The position numbers and the translations under genes were made by a program. Below, in pieces: positions 35,803-43,888 of a stretch of 64,000 nt of DNA. Below the pieces are notes generated by a model, which saw only the letters and a list, made by a program, of their open reading frames with translations, made no database searches and was not told the origin of the DNA. Source of the DNA: Kamptonema formosum PCC 6407. GTDB taxonomy: Bacteria > Cyanobacteriota > Cyanobacteriia > Cyanobacteriales > Microcoleaceae. The stretch's first letter is position 1, and the number at the start of each line of letters is the position of its first letter. The stretch lies in contig NZ_KB235903.1 of the NCBI RefSeq assembly GCF_000332155.1, positions 298,938-362,937 on the forward strand, given 5' to 3'.

Positions 35803-35906
35803 TACGCACCCAACCAAAGAAACCGGGTTTTTTACGAAAATACTTCGCCAGAACCCACAGGTGCTCTCAAAAACCCGGTTTCTGGAGCCATAAGTGTAAG
35901 TCCTGT
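35803..35906. mobile_element. AACCCGGTTTC element
   Basis: An element with AAACCGGGTTTTTTACGAAA in the left part and AAAACCCGGTTTC in the right part, ending near GTGTAAGTCCT. It directly abuts the preceding element. Other copies lie at 48308-48417 and 51864-51972, where the terminal inverted repeats are better preserved. Confidence 0.65.
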
Positions 35907-36049
35907 GAAACTTAAAATTAAGCATTAGTGAAAAGCATGATAAAATCGAATAGAGTTAGCTTTAATCATAGATGATTCCGGTCATAGAAAAAGTGGCACA
36001 TTAAGCGTAGAATATTATAGATTCGTTTACGCGATCGCGCTCGAAGTCT

Positions 36050-36673
36050 ATGGTACCTCGACTCACCGAAACTCAATTGGCACAGGCGATCGCTGAGATC
36101 GAAAAGTTATCGCAGCGGCGCGAGTCAGAATTATCTCCAGAGCAAGTAAGAGAAATTTTACAAGAGTTGAATCTTCCTGACGAGCTTCTAGAAGATGCGA
36201 TCGCGCAGTTGCAGCGTCGCAAAGTGCTAGAACAACGCCAGCGAAGGAACCGCTGGATCGCGATCGCCACGACAGCAGTAATAATCGCAGCGATCGCTCT
36301 AGGTGTTCTGTTTTGGCAAAATTGGCAGCAACAAATCGCTCAAGTTGTTGCAGGACAAGACCGGATTGCTCTATCTAAAACCAGTGGTGACAACCTCTCT
36401 CAAGTCAGCCGTCAAACAAATCCCCGCGTTTACTACCAAGTTACATTAAAAAATGCTCCGATCGATCGTCAGTTATCTCTGCAATGCGACTGGATCGATC
36501 CCAGCGGTCAAACTGTACATCAAGGGCGGTATCAAACTCGCGCGATCGCTACACCGATTTGGAATACCTACTGCTTTTATAATCTCGACTCTGCTTCCCC
36601 CCAAGGAAATTGGGAAGTGCGGATGTCGCTGGATGGGCGCATTCTCAGCACTCAGCCGTTTACGGTGCAGTAG
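36050..36673 (+). CDS. Single-pass membrane protein of unknown function
   Basis: I do not recognise a family with confidence. The 207-residue product has a helical, charged N-terminal part (residues 1-65, with LSPEQVREILQELNLPDELL), one membrane helix at about 69-89, and a C-terminal domain with beta pattern and YYQVTLKNAPIDRQLSLQCD, DPSGQTVHQGRYQTRA and GNWEVRMSLDGRIL. The last part looks like an extracytoplasmic beta-sandwich. Its stop codon TAG is directly followed by the ATG of the asparagine-synthetase-like gene, so it is probably the first gene of this operon. Confidence 0.75.
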   Translation: MVPRLTETQLAQAIAEIEKLSQRRESELSPEQVREILQELNLPDELLEDAIAQLQRRKVLEQRQRRNRWIAIATTAVIIAAIALGVLFWQNWQQQIAQVVAGQDRIALSKTSGDNLSQVSRQTNPRVYYQVTLKNAPIDRQLSLQCDWIDPSGQTVHQGRYQTRAIATPIWNTYCFYNLDSASPQGNWEVRMSLDGRILSTQPFTVQ

Positions 36674-38455
36674 ATGGGCGATCTCGGTAAACCTTCACAG
36701 TTTGTAGGCTATTGGGGACGGGGCGATTCCCTGCGGGATAGCTTCGTTTCCCGTACTGAAATGCTGCGACGTTTAGTACCTGACTATGGCATCCGAGAGT
36801 GCCAACTATCTGAGACAGACACGCAATTAGAGTGGGCGATCGCATCTACTTCGGCGATCGATGCTAACCAAGTGACACTTAATGCTTGTGGGCGCAAGCA
36901 GCCAACCGATTTGCCGGGAGATGCTTGGGTGGCGGTGGAAGCGAGACAGCTAAGACTAGGGCGCGATCCGTTTGGGCGAGTACCCCTGTACTGGATGCAG
37001 TTAGGAGAAACAATTTGGTTTGCGACGCGCCTGCAACTGCTGTCACCGCTGATTCCCTCTCCTCAAGTTAGCGCGATCGCTCTACACAGCTATGCTTGTT
37101 TTTCCTACGTACCCACACCACTAACGCCGATCGAGTCAATTGCATCCGTAGCAGCGGGAACCGAGATGATTTGGCAAGTGGCAGATGGGAATGCGATGTC
37201 CTTGCCAAAGGTGCGATCGCTGCACTCCGCTTGGCAGGAAGCGCCCCAACTACTGCGGCGTGAAGACGAGGCGATCGCGCAGTTGCGAGTGCTTTTACAG
37301 CAGGCGATCGCGCGACAGGTGGCAGATTTGCCGATCGATGAACCCGTTGGCGTTTTGCTCTCAGGTGGCATAGATTCTTCACTGGTGACGGCGTTGCTGG
37401 TTGAGGCGGGTTTGCAGGTGCGGGCCTATAGCCTCGATTTTGGCGTAGAAGGCTATTCAGAATTGCCCTATGCTCAGCAGGTAGCGGACTTTTTACAGAT
37501 TCCGCTGGTGCGAGTGGTAGCAACAGGCGATCGCCTGTTACAGGCGCTAGGAGCGACCGCTAAAGCCCTGGATTTGCCCTATGGAGATGGCACAACTGGC
37601 CCGCTATTCTTACTCAAACAAGCAGCGGCGCAAGACGTGCGGGTGATATTCAACGGCGAGAATGGCGATCAGCTATTTGCTGGATGGACGAACAAACCCT
37701 TGATTGCCAACGGAGTTTACGATCGGGAGCATCCTACCGCAGGGGAAACCTTTGAGCAGCAGTATTTGCGGACATTTCAGCGATTTTATGGATATGAATC
37801 GCATATATTTTCACCCGCACTCTTAGCCCAAATTCAAGATCGCGATTTGAGCGTTTATTTAAAAGATGCGATCGCAACGGCAGCCTGCCCTTCTTTGCTG
37901 GCAAGGCTTAGACGAGCTTCGCTGATGCTTAAAGGCGCACAAAATATTCAGCCCAGGGCAACAGCATTAGGGTTTGCACATGGGTTATGGGTGCGATCGC
38001 CATTTTGTGACCCCGACCTGACGGCCTGGACGTTTCAATTACCTGGAGAGCTTTTGCTGCAAGGCGCTTGCGAAAAATACATTCTCAAAAAAGCGGCCGA
38101 TCGCTGGTTGCCCCCGGAAATTGTCTGGCGCGAAAAGCGCGGGATGGGCGTTCCGTTAAAGGTTTGGTACTATCGCGAGTTTTGGGGTGCGATCGGCCGG
38201 TGGCTGAATCCGAATGTGTTGCGGTCTGAAAATCGCTGGCAGCCTTATTTAGCCGACGCGATGCTATCTGGAGGACTTGGAATTGCTATGCGCGATCGCT
38301 ATATTGGTAATAATCTTTGGCTGCTGCTGATGTGGCAGGCATGGCGAACCGAAGTTTTAGGAGAAATTCCGGTTAAGCGATCGCTGGATCATGTTTTTTG
38401 GCTACCACCTGCGATCGGGCAAAGGATTTGGAAGTATCGAAGGAGTCGGCAATGA
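36674..38455 (+). CDS. Asparagine-synthetase-like ligase without glutaminase cysteine (1)
   Basis: The 593-residue protein has the two domains of asparagine synthetase B. The N-terminal glutamine amidotransferase-like part keeps LGRDPFGRVPLYW but begins MGDLGKPSQF, so the Cys that should follow Met and carry out glutamine hydrolysis is missing. The ATP-pyrophosphatase domain is intact in its key loop, VLLSGGIDSSLV (SGGIDSS at 230-236), with FNGENGDQLFAGWTNKP and WREKRGMGVPL. Such proteins activate a carboxylate by adenylation and may form an amide or lactam with another amine. ATG directly follows the upstream stop. The next gene overlaps by four bases (ATGA). Confidence 0.82.
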   Translation: MGDLGKPSQFVGYWGRGDSLRDSFVSRTEMLRRLVPDYGIRECQLSETDTQLEWAIASTSAIDANQVTLNACGRKQPTDLPGDAWVAVEARQLRLGRDPFGRVPLYWMQLGETIWFATRLQLLSPLIPSPQVSAIALHSYACFSYVPTPLTPIESIASVAAGTEMIWQVADGNAMSLPKVRSLHSAWQEAPQLLRREDEAIAQLRVLLQQAIARQVADLPIDEPVGVLLSGGIDSSLVTALLVEAGLQVRAYSLDFGVEGYSELPYAQQVADFLQIPLVRVVATGDRLLQALGATAKALDLPYGDGTTGPLFLLKQAAAQDVRVIFNGENGDQLFAGWTNKPLIANGVYDREHPTAGETFEQQYLRTFQRFYGYESHIFSPALLAQIQDRDLSVYLKDAIATAACPSLLARLRRASLMLKGAQNIQPRATALGFAHGLWVRSPFCDPDLTAWTFQLPGELLLQGACEKYILKKAADRWLPPEIVWREKRGMGVPLKVWYYREFWGAIGRWLNPNVLRSENRWQPYLADAMLSGGLGIAMRDRYIGNNLWLLLMWQAWRTEVLGEIPVKRSLDHVFWLPPAIGQRIWKYRRSRQ

Positions 38456-39690
38456 GCGAATCTGTGGTTGAGGAGCAAGCTAAAATACATTCGCCACCAT
38501 TCTCGCAAGCATTGGCGCAGGAATTGCTATCAGCTTACGGTTCTCCGTTGTATGTGTATCAGGGCGATCGCTTGCGTCAGACGCTCGATCGCATCGCGCG
38601 ATCGATTGACTATCCGCAGGTTCAGTTTCATTTTGCTAGCGTCACCAACGGCAATATTGCTCTGTTACAACTGATTCAGCAGGCTGGCTGGGGGCTACAC
38701 GCGAATACACCGGGCGATGTGTTTTTGGGACTGAAAGCTGGTTTTACGAGCGATCGCATCGTCTACACTGGCAGTAACCTCAGCCGGGTTGATATTCAGC
38801 AATTGCTCGACTGGAACATCAATCGATTCAACTTCGATAGCCTGTCGCAACTTCACGATTTTTGCGATTGTTCCCGCAGTCAAGCGCGATCGATTCATTC
38901 CGAAATCGGACTGCGCCTCAACTCACCGGAATTAACGGGAGACAGCCGTATTGGGGTACGTCCCGCAGAATTTGACAAGGCCAACGCGATCGCACAGCAG
39001 CATGGGTTTAAAATTACTGGACTGCACTTCTACCGGGGGACGGGGACTAACGCCACCAGTGCGTTTATAGACGCGATCGATCGCGTCGTAGCCATCGCCC
39101 AACAGCTTCCTGATTGGCGATCGCTCGATTTTGGTGGTGGATTTGGCTATCCCTATCGAGGCGGTGCGGCCTTTGACTGGAGGGAGTTTGGTACAGCCAT
39201 TACTCAAAAGCTGACTGCGCGATCGCACCCGATCGAGTTAGTAATCGAACCCGGACGAGCCGCGATCGCAGGTTGCGGCGTAATGCTGGCGAAAGTTGTC
39301 TCGGTAAAGTGGCAATGCGATCGGCAAATTGTTGGCGTGGATACGACTGTGGCAAATTTATCTGTGCCTGCGGTACATGGCGGCTATCGAGCGATCGCAG
39401 TTTGGGAAAATGAATCTAGCTTGGGAGACAGTACGCGATCGCGATATCAAACGGATATTTGCGGTAACACGACTTACTCGCGAGATTATTTGGGACGAAA
39501 TTGTTGGCTACCTTCACTTAAAATTGGAGATGCGATCGCGATTTTGGATAGCGGGGCTTACGGCTATGCGATGTCGTCGCATTTTCTGCATCGTCCTCGT
39601 CCTGCGGAGGTATTAATTGAAGGCAACCATCATCGATTAATTCGGCAGCGAGAAGACTATTCTATCTTGTTAAACGGGCAAATCTTCTAA
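38452..39690 (+). CDS. Fold-type III decarboxylase/racemase-like protein lacking the PLP lysine
   Basis: The 412-residue protein follows the layout of diaminopimelate decarboxylase-type enzymes: an N-terminal YGSPLYVYQGDRL strand, GLHFYRGTGTN, the glycine-rich phosphate loop DFGGGFGYPY, IEPGRAAIAGCG and a C-terminal LDSGAYGYAMSSHF with RPRPAEVLI. Where the family has a KAN motif with the PLP-binding lysine, this protein has FASVTNGN, with Val64 (codon GTC at 38641-38643). The Cys-Glu-Ser-Asp element is changed to CGNTTYSRD, and the HIG motif to YRG. It is probably not a normal PLP enzyme and may have a binding or regulatory role. It overlaps the ligase gene by four bases. Confidence 0.8.
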   Translation: MSESVVEEQAKIHSPPFSQALAQELLSAYGSPLYVYQGDRLRQTLDRIARSIDYPQVQFHFASVTNGNIALLQLIQQAGWGLHANTPGDVFLGLKAGFTSDRIVYTGSNLSRVDIQQLLDWNINRFNFDSLSQLHDFCDCSRSQARSIHSEIGLRLNSPELTGDSRIGVRPAEFDKANAIAQQHGFKITGLHFYRGTGTNATSAFIDAIDRVVAIAQQLPDWRSLDFGGGFGYPYRGGAAFDWREFGTAITQKLTARSHPIELVIEPGRAAIAGCGVMLAKVVSVKWQCDRQIVGVDTTVANLSVPAVHGGYRAIAVWENESSLGDSTRSRYQTDICGNTTYSRDYLGRNCWLPSLKIGDAIAILDSGAYGYAMSSHFLHRPRPAEVLIEGNHHRLIRQREDYSILLNGQIF

Positions 39691-39708
39691 ATTAATCAGG
39701 AGACTGAA

Positions 39709-40830
39709 ATGGGAATGAAATGCGTCCAGTGTGGAACCGACAACAATTTGCGCGATCGTACTAATAACTCAGGTCGCTGTAAGAATTGCAATCATCCATT
39801 TGTGTTTGAACCCACTACCGTCACCGATAAAAAATTAGCATTCACAGATCCATTTTTCAAGAAGGCGCTCGAAGATATTTCTAGCCAAAATATATTATTC
39901 TTCACGCCCAAACAGTTTTTGTATTTTATTGATAAACGCCTTAAAACTCGCGCCTCAACTCCCCGATGGTTGTGGATTTTTATCTACTTATTTTTGGGCT
40001 TGTTGGTATGGGGGAGTGGTAATATCATTAACGCTATTCTTACAATGAGTTTGTTAGGGCTATTTTCCTACGGAATCAGTATTTCACAAAAACGCAGTCA
40101 ACACGGAATTCCTGAAGTATTTCTAGTCAATGCCGCACAAAGCGATCGGTGGCTGCGAAGCTGGCAAAAGGTGAACGGAAGATTAGAAAAACTGCTGCGT
40201 GCCCCTCGTCAAAATGCTTTGCCTGCTAGCATCGATCGCGAAGTCAGCGCCTACAGTTTCGATCGCGCTATTGTTTGTGACAGTGACGAAATCACTCAAT
40301 TCCTAATTGCCAATAACGTCCATTTTGAAAATAACTGTGCGATTCTTAGCATCAGCGGCTATCCCCGAAGCATCTTCAAGACGGTGATAGAAATGCTACG
40401 TCGCAATGCCGATTTAAAAGTGTATGCGCTGCACGATGCTAGCCCTTCTGGAGTAAGTTTAGTACATCAATTGCGAACTAATCCAGACTGGTTTGCGAAT
40501 CAATCAGTAACGATTTTTGATTTAGGTATTTCTCCCCGTCAAATCTTAGAAACCAGCAATCTATTTGTGCAAAAATCAGTGGCAATGGCAGAAACAGCCC
40601 GTCAATTACCTGACACCGTGAGGCAAAGCTTAACAGCTAAAGAACTAGCGTGGTTGGATGCAGGTAATTTTGTTGAATTGGAATCGTTTACGCCGCAGCG
40701 GTTGTTGCGCGTCGTCAACTATGGACTTGCTCAAAGTGGCGATCCGCAGAGCAATGACGGTTTAATATTAGTGGATAATTCTGTAGGGTATGGTGGCGGC
40801 TATGTTTTTATCTCCGATAGTTTTGGTTAG
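39709..40830 (+). CDS. Zinc-ribbon membrane protein with possible toprim-like domain
   Basis: The 373-residue protein starts with a zinc ribbon (CVQCGTDNN near residue 5 and CKNCNH near 26), then two hydrophobic helices near residues 85-125. The C-terminal half contains AIVCDSDEITQFLI and VYALHDASPSGVSLVHQL, which resemble the strand-Asp patterns of toprim or Spo11-like nucleotidyl-transfer domains, though the match is loose. The end GLILVDNSVGYGGGYVFISD may be another conserved site. I do not know a named family. AGGAG lies 7 bases upstream of the ATG, and the gene follows the decarboxylase-like gene by 18 bases, so it belongs to the same operon. Confidence 0.65.
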   Translation: MGMKCVQCGTDNNLRDRTNNSGRCKNCNHPFVFEPTTVTDKKLAFTDPFFKKALEDISSQNILFFTPKQFLYFIDKRLKTRASTPRWLWIFIYLFLGLLVWGSGNIINAILTMSLLGLFSYGISISQKRSQHGIPEVFLVNAAQSDRWLRSWQKVNGRLEKLLRAPRQNALPASIDREVSAYSFDRAIVCDSDEITQFLIANNVHFENNCAILSISGYPRSIFKTVIEMLRRNADLKVYALHDASPSGVSLVHQLRTNPDWFANQSVTIFDLGISPRQILETSNLFVQKSVAMAETARQLPDTVRQSLTAKELAWLDAGNFVELESFTPQRLLRVVNYGLAQSGDPQSNDGLILVDNSVGYGGGYVFISDSFG

Positions 40831-40922
40831 GGCGTGTTTTCAAACTTTGTAATCAGATTCATCTCCCCTAAAAAAGACTGAAATTGTCACAGGAATTACG
40901 CAACTGCCAGACTTAAATCAAT

Positions 40923-41552
40923 TCATTCGCAAACAATCGAGATTCCCTGCTGGAAAACCTGCACCGCTTCAGCAAAATTAGTCTCGCCCATCAAAATGCA
41001 GCGTTTTAGCAGGTCAATATCCAGCATTTCCAATCCTGAAAGTTCGCTCCGAACCACTTCTTCATAACCATGCGATCGCAGATGATAAAGTCGCAACGTG
41101 CCATCCTCCCAAAACCACACTTCTGGCACGCCCAGAGCTAGATATTTTGCTAGCTTGCGCGATCCTCCACTGGTATAAACTATCTCAATAGACAAATCGG
41201 GAATCGATTTAACTTCCCCCAAACAAAACGATTTGTCTGCCTGAGTTGAAGCTTCTCCCGTCTTCTCCTGCGTCATCGAACCGGAAGGGTAAAATTTGAC
41301 ACCTCTCATCAGCAGAAAAGTTGTCACTAGGTAGCCAACAATTTCAGAAAAATTTTCGTGCTCGAATCCCGGCATAAGTATCTCGATCGCACCTGCAAAA
41401 AAAGATAATTTCACTTTGGGCGAATCTTCCACAGCCTTCTGGATTAACTTAAATTGCTCCCATGTGCCGTTAAGCACTACTCGCCGTTCAAGAGTTTCCC
41501 TTGAGAGAACTTGTGTCATTGGAACTGCACCATTATCTCCTGTTAACATCAT
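40923..41552 (-). CDS. Uma2 family PD-(D/E)XK endonuclease-like protein
   Basis: The 209-residue protein shows LSRETLERRVVLNGTWEQF, VKLSFFAGAIEILMPGFEHE, SIPDLSIEIVYTSGGSRKL and LGVPEVWFWEDGTLRLYHL, the usual Uma2 sequence of elements; Asp in PDLS and Glu in IEIV are expected in the active site. The C-terminus after residue 185 is short. Start codons at 41552 or 41519 are both possible. It begins four bases after the stop of the second asparagine-synthetase-like gene on the same strand, so it may be co-transcribed with it. The role is unknown. Confidence 0.82.
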   Translation of the reverse strand: MMLTGDNGAVPMTQVLSRETLERRVVLNGTWEQFKLIQKAVEDSPKVKLSFFAGAIEILMPGFEHENFSEIVGYLVTTFLLMRGVKFYPSGSMTQEKTGEASTQADKSFCLGEVKSIPDLSIEIVYTSGGSRKLAKYLALGVPEVWFWEDGTLRLYHLRSHGYEEVVRSELSGLEMLDIDLLKRCILMGETNFAEAVQVFQQGISIVCE

Positions 41553-41556
41553 AACC

Positions 41557-43230
41557 CTAACGACGATTCACTTGTAACCAGATTTCCAGCGTCACCAGCA
41601 ACCACAGTTTCAACCCATAGCGGGGAAAAACTTCGCCGCGATAGTTTAGCCACTCCCGGATCAGCGCTTGATTGAGATAGGGCGCGATCGCAGCCCGTCG
41701 ATTCAGCAGCAGCGATCGCGCCTGTCGCTGCCAATGCGTCAAAAACCACTGCTGCATTGACATTACCATGCCGCTTTTCGGACGATTGACGATCGCATCG
41801 GGTAGCAAATCGGCGACAGCAGCTTTGAGGACGGCTTTTTCTTGTGCGCCGGAAAGCTTGTATTCTGGGGGAATTTGTAAACTCAGCGCCACCATGCGCG
41901 GATCGAACAGGGGCGATCGCGCTTCCAATCCGGCAGCAGTGGTTAAATTATTCACTTTGGTTAAAATGTAGTCGGCTCCCTTAAACTCAATATTTAGCCG
42001 CATCAGTCGATTCAAAAAGGTGGTTTCTGTCCGTTGCAATTCCTCACCAAAGACGGAAGGCGCATCCTTTACCAGATTCCAGACTTCTGGCTTTAGCAAA
42101 CGCGGCAAATCGACATAACATTTCTGAAAAGAAGTCAAGTAAGCTGCGATCGCATCGCCTTCACCATGAATCGAACCGTACAAACTATTTAGCAGCATCG
42201 GCTTATTTTTCGGCCCACCAAAGCAGGGATCGCCGCCTTCGCCATTAAGCACCACATCCACAAATTCCTTTGCCGATCGCGCTAGCAGCAAATTTGGCAC
42301 AGTCAAGCCTTCCCCCACTGGATCGTCCATCGCCTCCAGCGTTTCCGGTAGCAACTGCCAAATGTGCTGCGGCGAAACTTCTAAAATATGGTGTTCAGTG
42401 CCACAATGTGCGGCTACGATGTTGGCAAATTCAATCTCACTCGGATACTCCGCGCCAAAGTGAATCGAAAAAGTATGAACCGGACGATCGTGCAGCCGCG
42501 CTGCGATCGCGGTCACGCAGCTTGAGTCAATACCGCCTGAAAGGTATGCTCCCACTGGTTTGTCAGCCGGAAGCGCCTGCTGTACCAGTTGTTCCAACAG
42601 CGATCGCACCTGCCCAGCGTGCCATTCCATCGGGCGATCGGCGTTAGTAATTTGCTCCTGCGGCTGCCAGTAGCGCTGTGGCTGGGCCACCGGTAAGCAC
42701 AGGTAGCTACCGGGCCGTAACTCTCGCACTCCCTGCCAGAGCGTTTGCGTTCCGGGTACAAACGCACAGCACAAATAATCTCGCAAAGCGATCGGGTCGA
42801 GTTCTTGAGGATGATAGAGATTGAGCGATCGCAGTCGAGGCGCAACCCAGCTAGTCGTTCCCGTCGTCGTGTAGTAGAGCGTTTTGGCCCCGACGCGATC
42901 GCGCCCCAGACACAAGGTTTGTTGTTCTCGATCCCAGATAACAATGGCAAACTGCCCTTCAAGCAAGCTCAGTGTTTCAGTACCCCACTGTTCCCATAGC
43001 TGCCCGACGATCGCCAGATCGCTCAATCCATCTGCGTTAGTCAGTTGTTTGAGTAGAACTGAGCGATCGAAGCAGCAGTCACCCACCAGCACAAATCGCT
43101 GACTAGGACTGAAGGTTGGCTGGACTGCGATCGCCGCAAAACCGGAAGTTGCCCAGGTAGCAGGCTGCGATCGCGCTGCTGGCCCCCAAGCAATGACCCA
43201 ATTTGGATTGATAAACTTTTGAGTTTGCAT
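41557..43230 (-). CDS. Asparagine-synthetase-like ligase without glutaminase cysteine (2)
   Basis: The 557-residue protein is a second AsnB-like enzyme. It starts MQTQKFINPNWVIAWG, again without Cys after Met, so glutaminase activity is unlikely. The amidotransferase-like part keeps EGQFAIVIWD and LGRDRVGAKTLYY. The ATP-pyrophosphatase loop AYLSGGIDSSCV is intact (231-237), followed by LNGEGGDPCFGGPKNKP and NRPKSGMVMSMQQWF. It shares the NGExGD...NKP arrangement with the ligase at 36674, so the two are probably related by duplication. It is transcribed toward that operon and followed closely by a Uma2 gene. Amide or lactam synthesis on an unknown substrate is likely. Confidence 0.85.
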   Translation of the reverse strand: MQTQKFINPNWVIAWGPAARSQPATWATSGFAAIAVQPTFSPSQRFVLVGDCCFDRSVLLKQLTNADGLSDLAIVGQLWEQWGTETLSLLEGQFAIVIWDREQQTLCLGRDRVGAKTLYYTTTGTTSWVAPRLRSLNLYHPQELDPIALRDYLCCAFVPGTQTLWQGVRELRPGSYLCLPVAQPQRYWQPQEQITNADRPMEWHAGQVRSLLEQLVQQALPADKPVGAYLSGGIDSSCVTAIAARLHDRPVHTFSIHFGAEYPSEIEFANIVAAHCGTEHHILEVSPQHIWQLLPETLEAMDDPVGEGLTVPNLLLARSAKEFVDVVLNGEGGDPCFGGPKNKPMLLNSLYGSIHGEGDAIAAYLTSFQKCYVDLPRLLKPEVWNLVKDAPSVFGEELQRTETTFLNRLMRLNIEFKGADYILTKVNNLTTAAGLEARSPLFDPRMVALSLQIPPEYKLSGAQEKAVLKAAVADLLPDAIVNRPKSGMVMSMQQWFLTHWQRQARSLLLNRRAAIAPYLNQALIREWLNYRGEVFPRYGLKLWLLVTLEIWLQVNRR

Positions 43231-43471
43231 CTGTAGCTAGGGGCTAGGGGCTAGGGGCTAGGGGCTAGGGGCGAAGATGGGGGAGATGGGGGAGATGGGG
43301 AAGATGGGGGAGATGGGGGAGTGGGGGAGATGGGGAAGATAGGGGAGAAGGAGAAGAAGGGAAACAAGGGAATAGAATCAGCGAGTTTCAGTAACTCAGA
43401 ACGTCCTCACTAGCAAGAAGGTTGCTATATTTTCGTCAAAAAACCCGGTTTCTTTAGTTGGGTGCGTAATA

Positions 43472-43572
43472 ATACCATTTCTCCAAAGTTTTGCTACAGT
43501 CACAACGCTCCGATTAACTTCATACAATTACCCTACTGCGGCTACTGTTGCATGATTTTGGAGAAATGGTAT
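43472..43572. repeat. ATACCATTTCTCCAAA inverted repeat element
   Basis: ATACCATTTCTCCAAA (43472-43487) is mirrored by TTTGGAGAAATGGTAT (43557-43572), 16 perfect bases, around a 69-base interior. It abuts the MITE that follows. Confidence 0.75.
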
Positions 43573-43574
43573 AA

Positions 43575-43822
43575 ATATCATGTCCGGTTAAATATAGCAA
43601 CCGCCACAACGGTTAAGACACTCACTCAGGGCCCAAACTATTGACTCTCTTCCCCTCTTTCCTCTCTTTCCTTCTTTCCCTAGCCCCTAGCCCCTAGCCC
43701 CTAACCGCCCTGGCGGTTGCTATACTTGTCATTGCGAGCGAAGCGAAGCAATCGCAAGGTCTCTGCGATTGCTTCGCTTCGCTCGCAATGACAGATCGTA
43801 AGTAATTTGCCGGACATGATAT
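43575..43822. mobile_element. Second ATATCATGTCCGG element, with an inserted element
   Basis: The ends and the inner GTCATTGCGAG palindrome (43728-43755 and 43765-43792) match the element at 35648-35802. The left part differs: after CCGGTTAAATA a 128-base block (43595-43722) is present, and only one TTAAATACTTGTCAT unit remains. Confidence 0.8.
43595..43722. mobile_element. TAGCAACCGCC element inserted in the MITE
   Basis: The block starts TAGCAACCGCCA and ends TGGCGGTTGCTA, a 12-base terminal inverted repeat. It is flanked by TA on both sides, and its removal restores TTAAATACTTG of the other copy. Its interior includes a CCCTAGCC array. Confidence 0.75.
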
Positions 43823-43830
43823 AAGTCCTG

Positions 43831-43888
43831 AATTAGCAATTAGCAATTAGCAATTAGCAATTAGCAATTAGCAATTAGCAATTAGCAA
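43831..43888. repeat. STRR array (AATTAGC)
   Basis: About eight AATTAGC heptamers end exactly at the stop codon of the HEAT-repeat gene. Confidence 0.85.

Larger units (their letters stand above)
35441..36049. other. 609-bp repeat-filled intergenic region
   Basis: No gene is credible here. In order it holds an STRR array (35444-35482), an AATCCGTGT direct repeat (35544-35566), TAATGGTTAGTGGC repeats (35596-35635), a 155-bp palindromic element (35648-35802) and a second element of about 104 bp (35803-35906). The promoter of the gene at 36050 should lie in the last 140 bases. Confidence 0.75.
43231..43888. other. 658-bp repeat-filled intergenic region
   Basis: No gene is visible between the divergent ligase gene and the HEAT-repeat gene. 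In order it contains GGGGCTA repeats (43236-43272), a purine-rich GGGGGAGAT array (43277-43360), an AAACCCGGTTTC fragment (43440-43452), an inverted repeat element (43472-43572), a nested MITE (43575-43822) and an STRR array (43831-43888). Confidence 0.8.

Noticed and set aside
35731..35925. Small minus-strand frame over the 35.7-kb elements
   Set aside because: It is fully composed of two mobile-element sequences and lacks a ribosome binding site.
37068..37523. Long minus-strand frame inside the asparagine-synthetase-like gene
   Set aside because: It is a shadow of the GC-rich coding strand; the plus-strand frame has clear family motifs.
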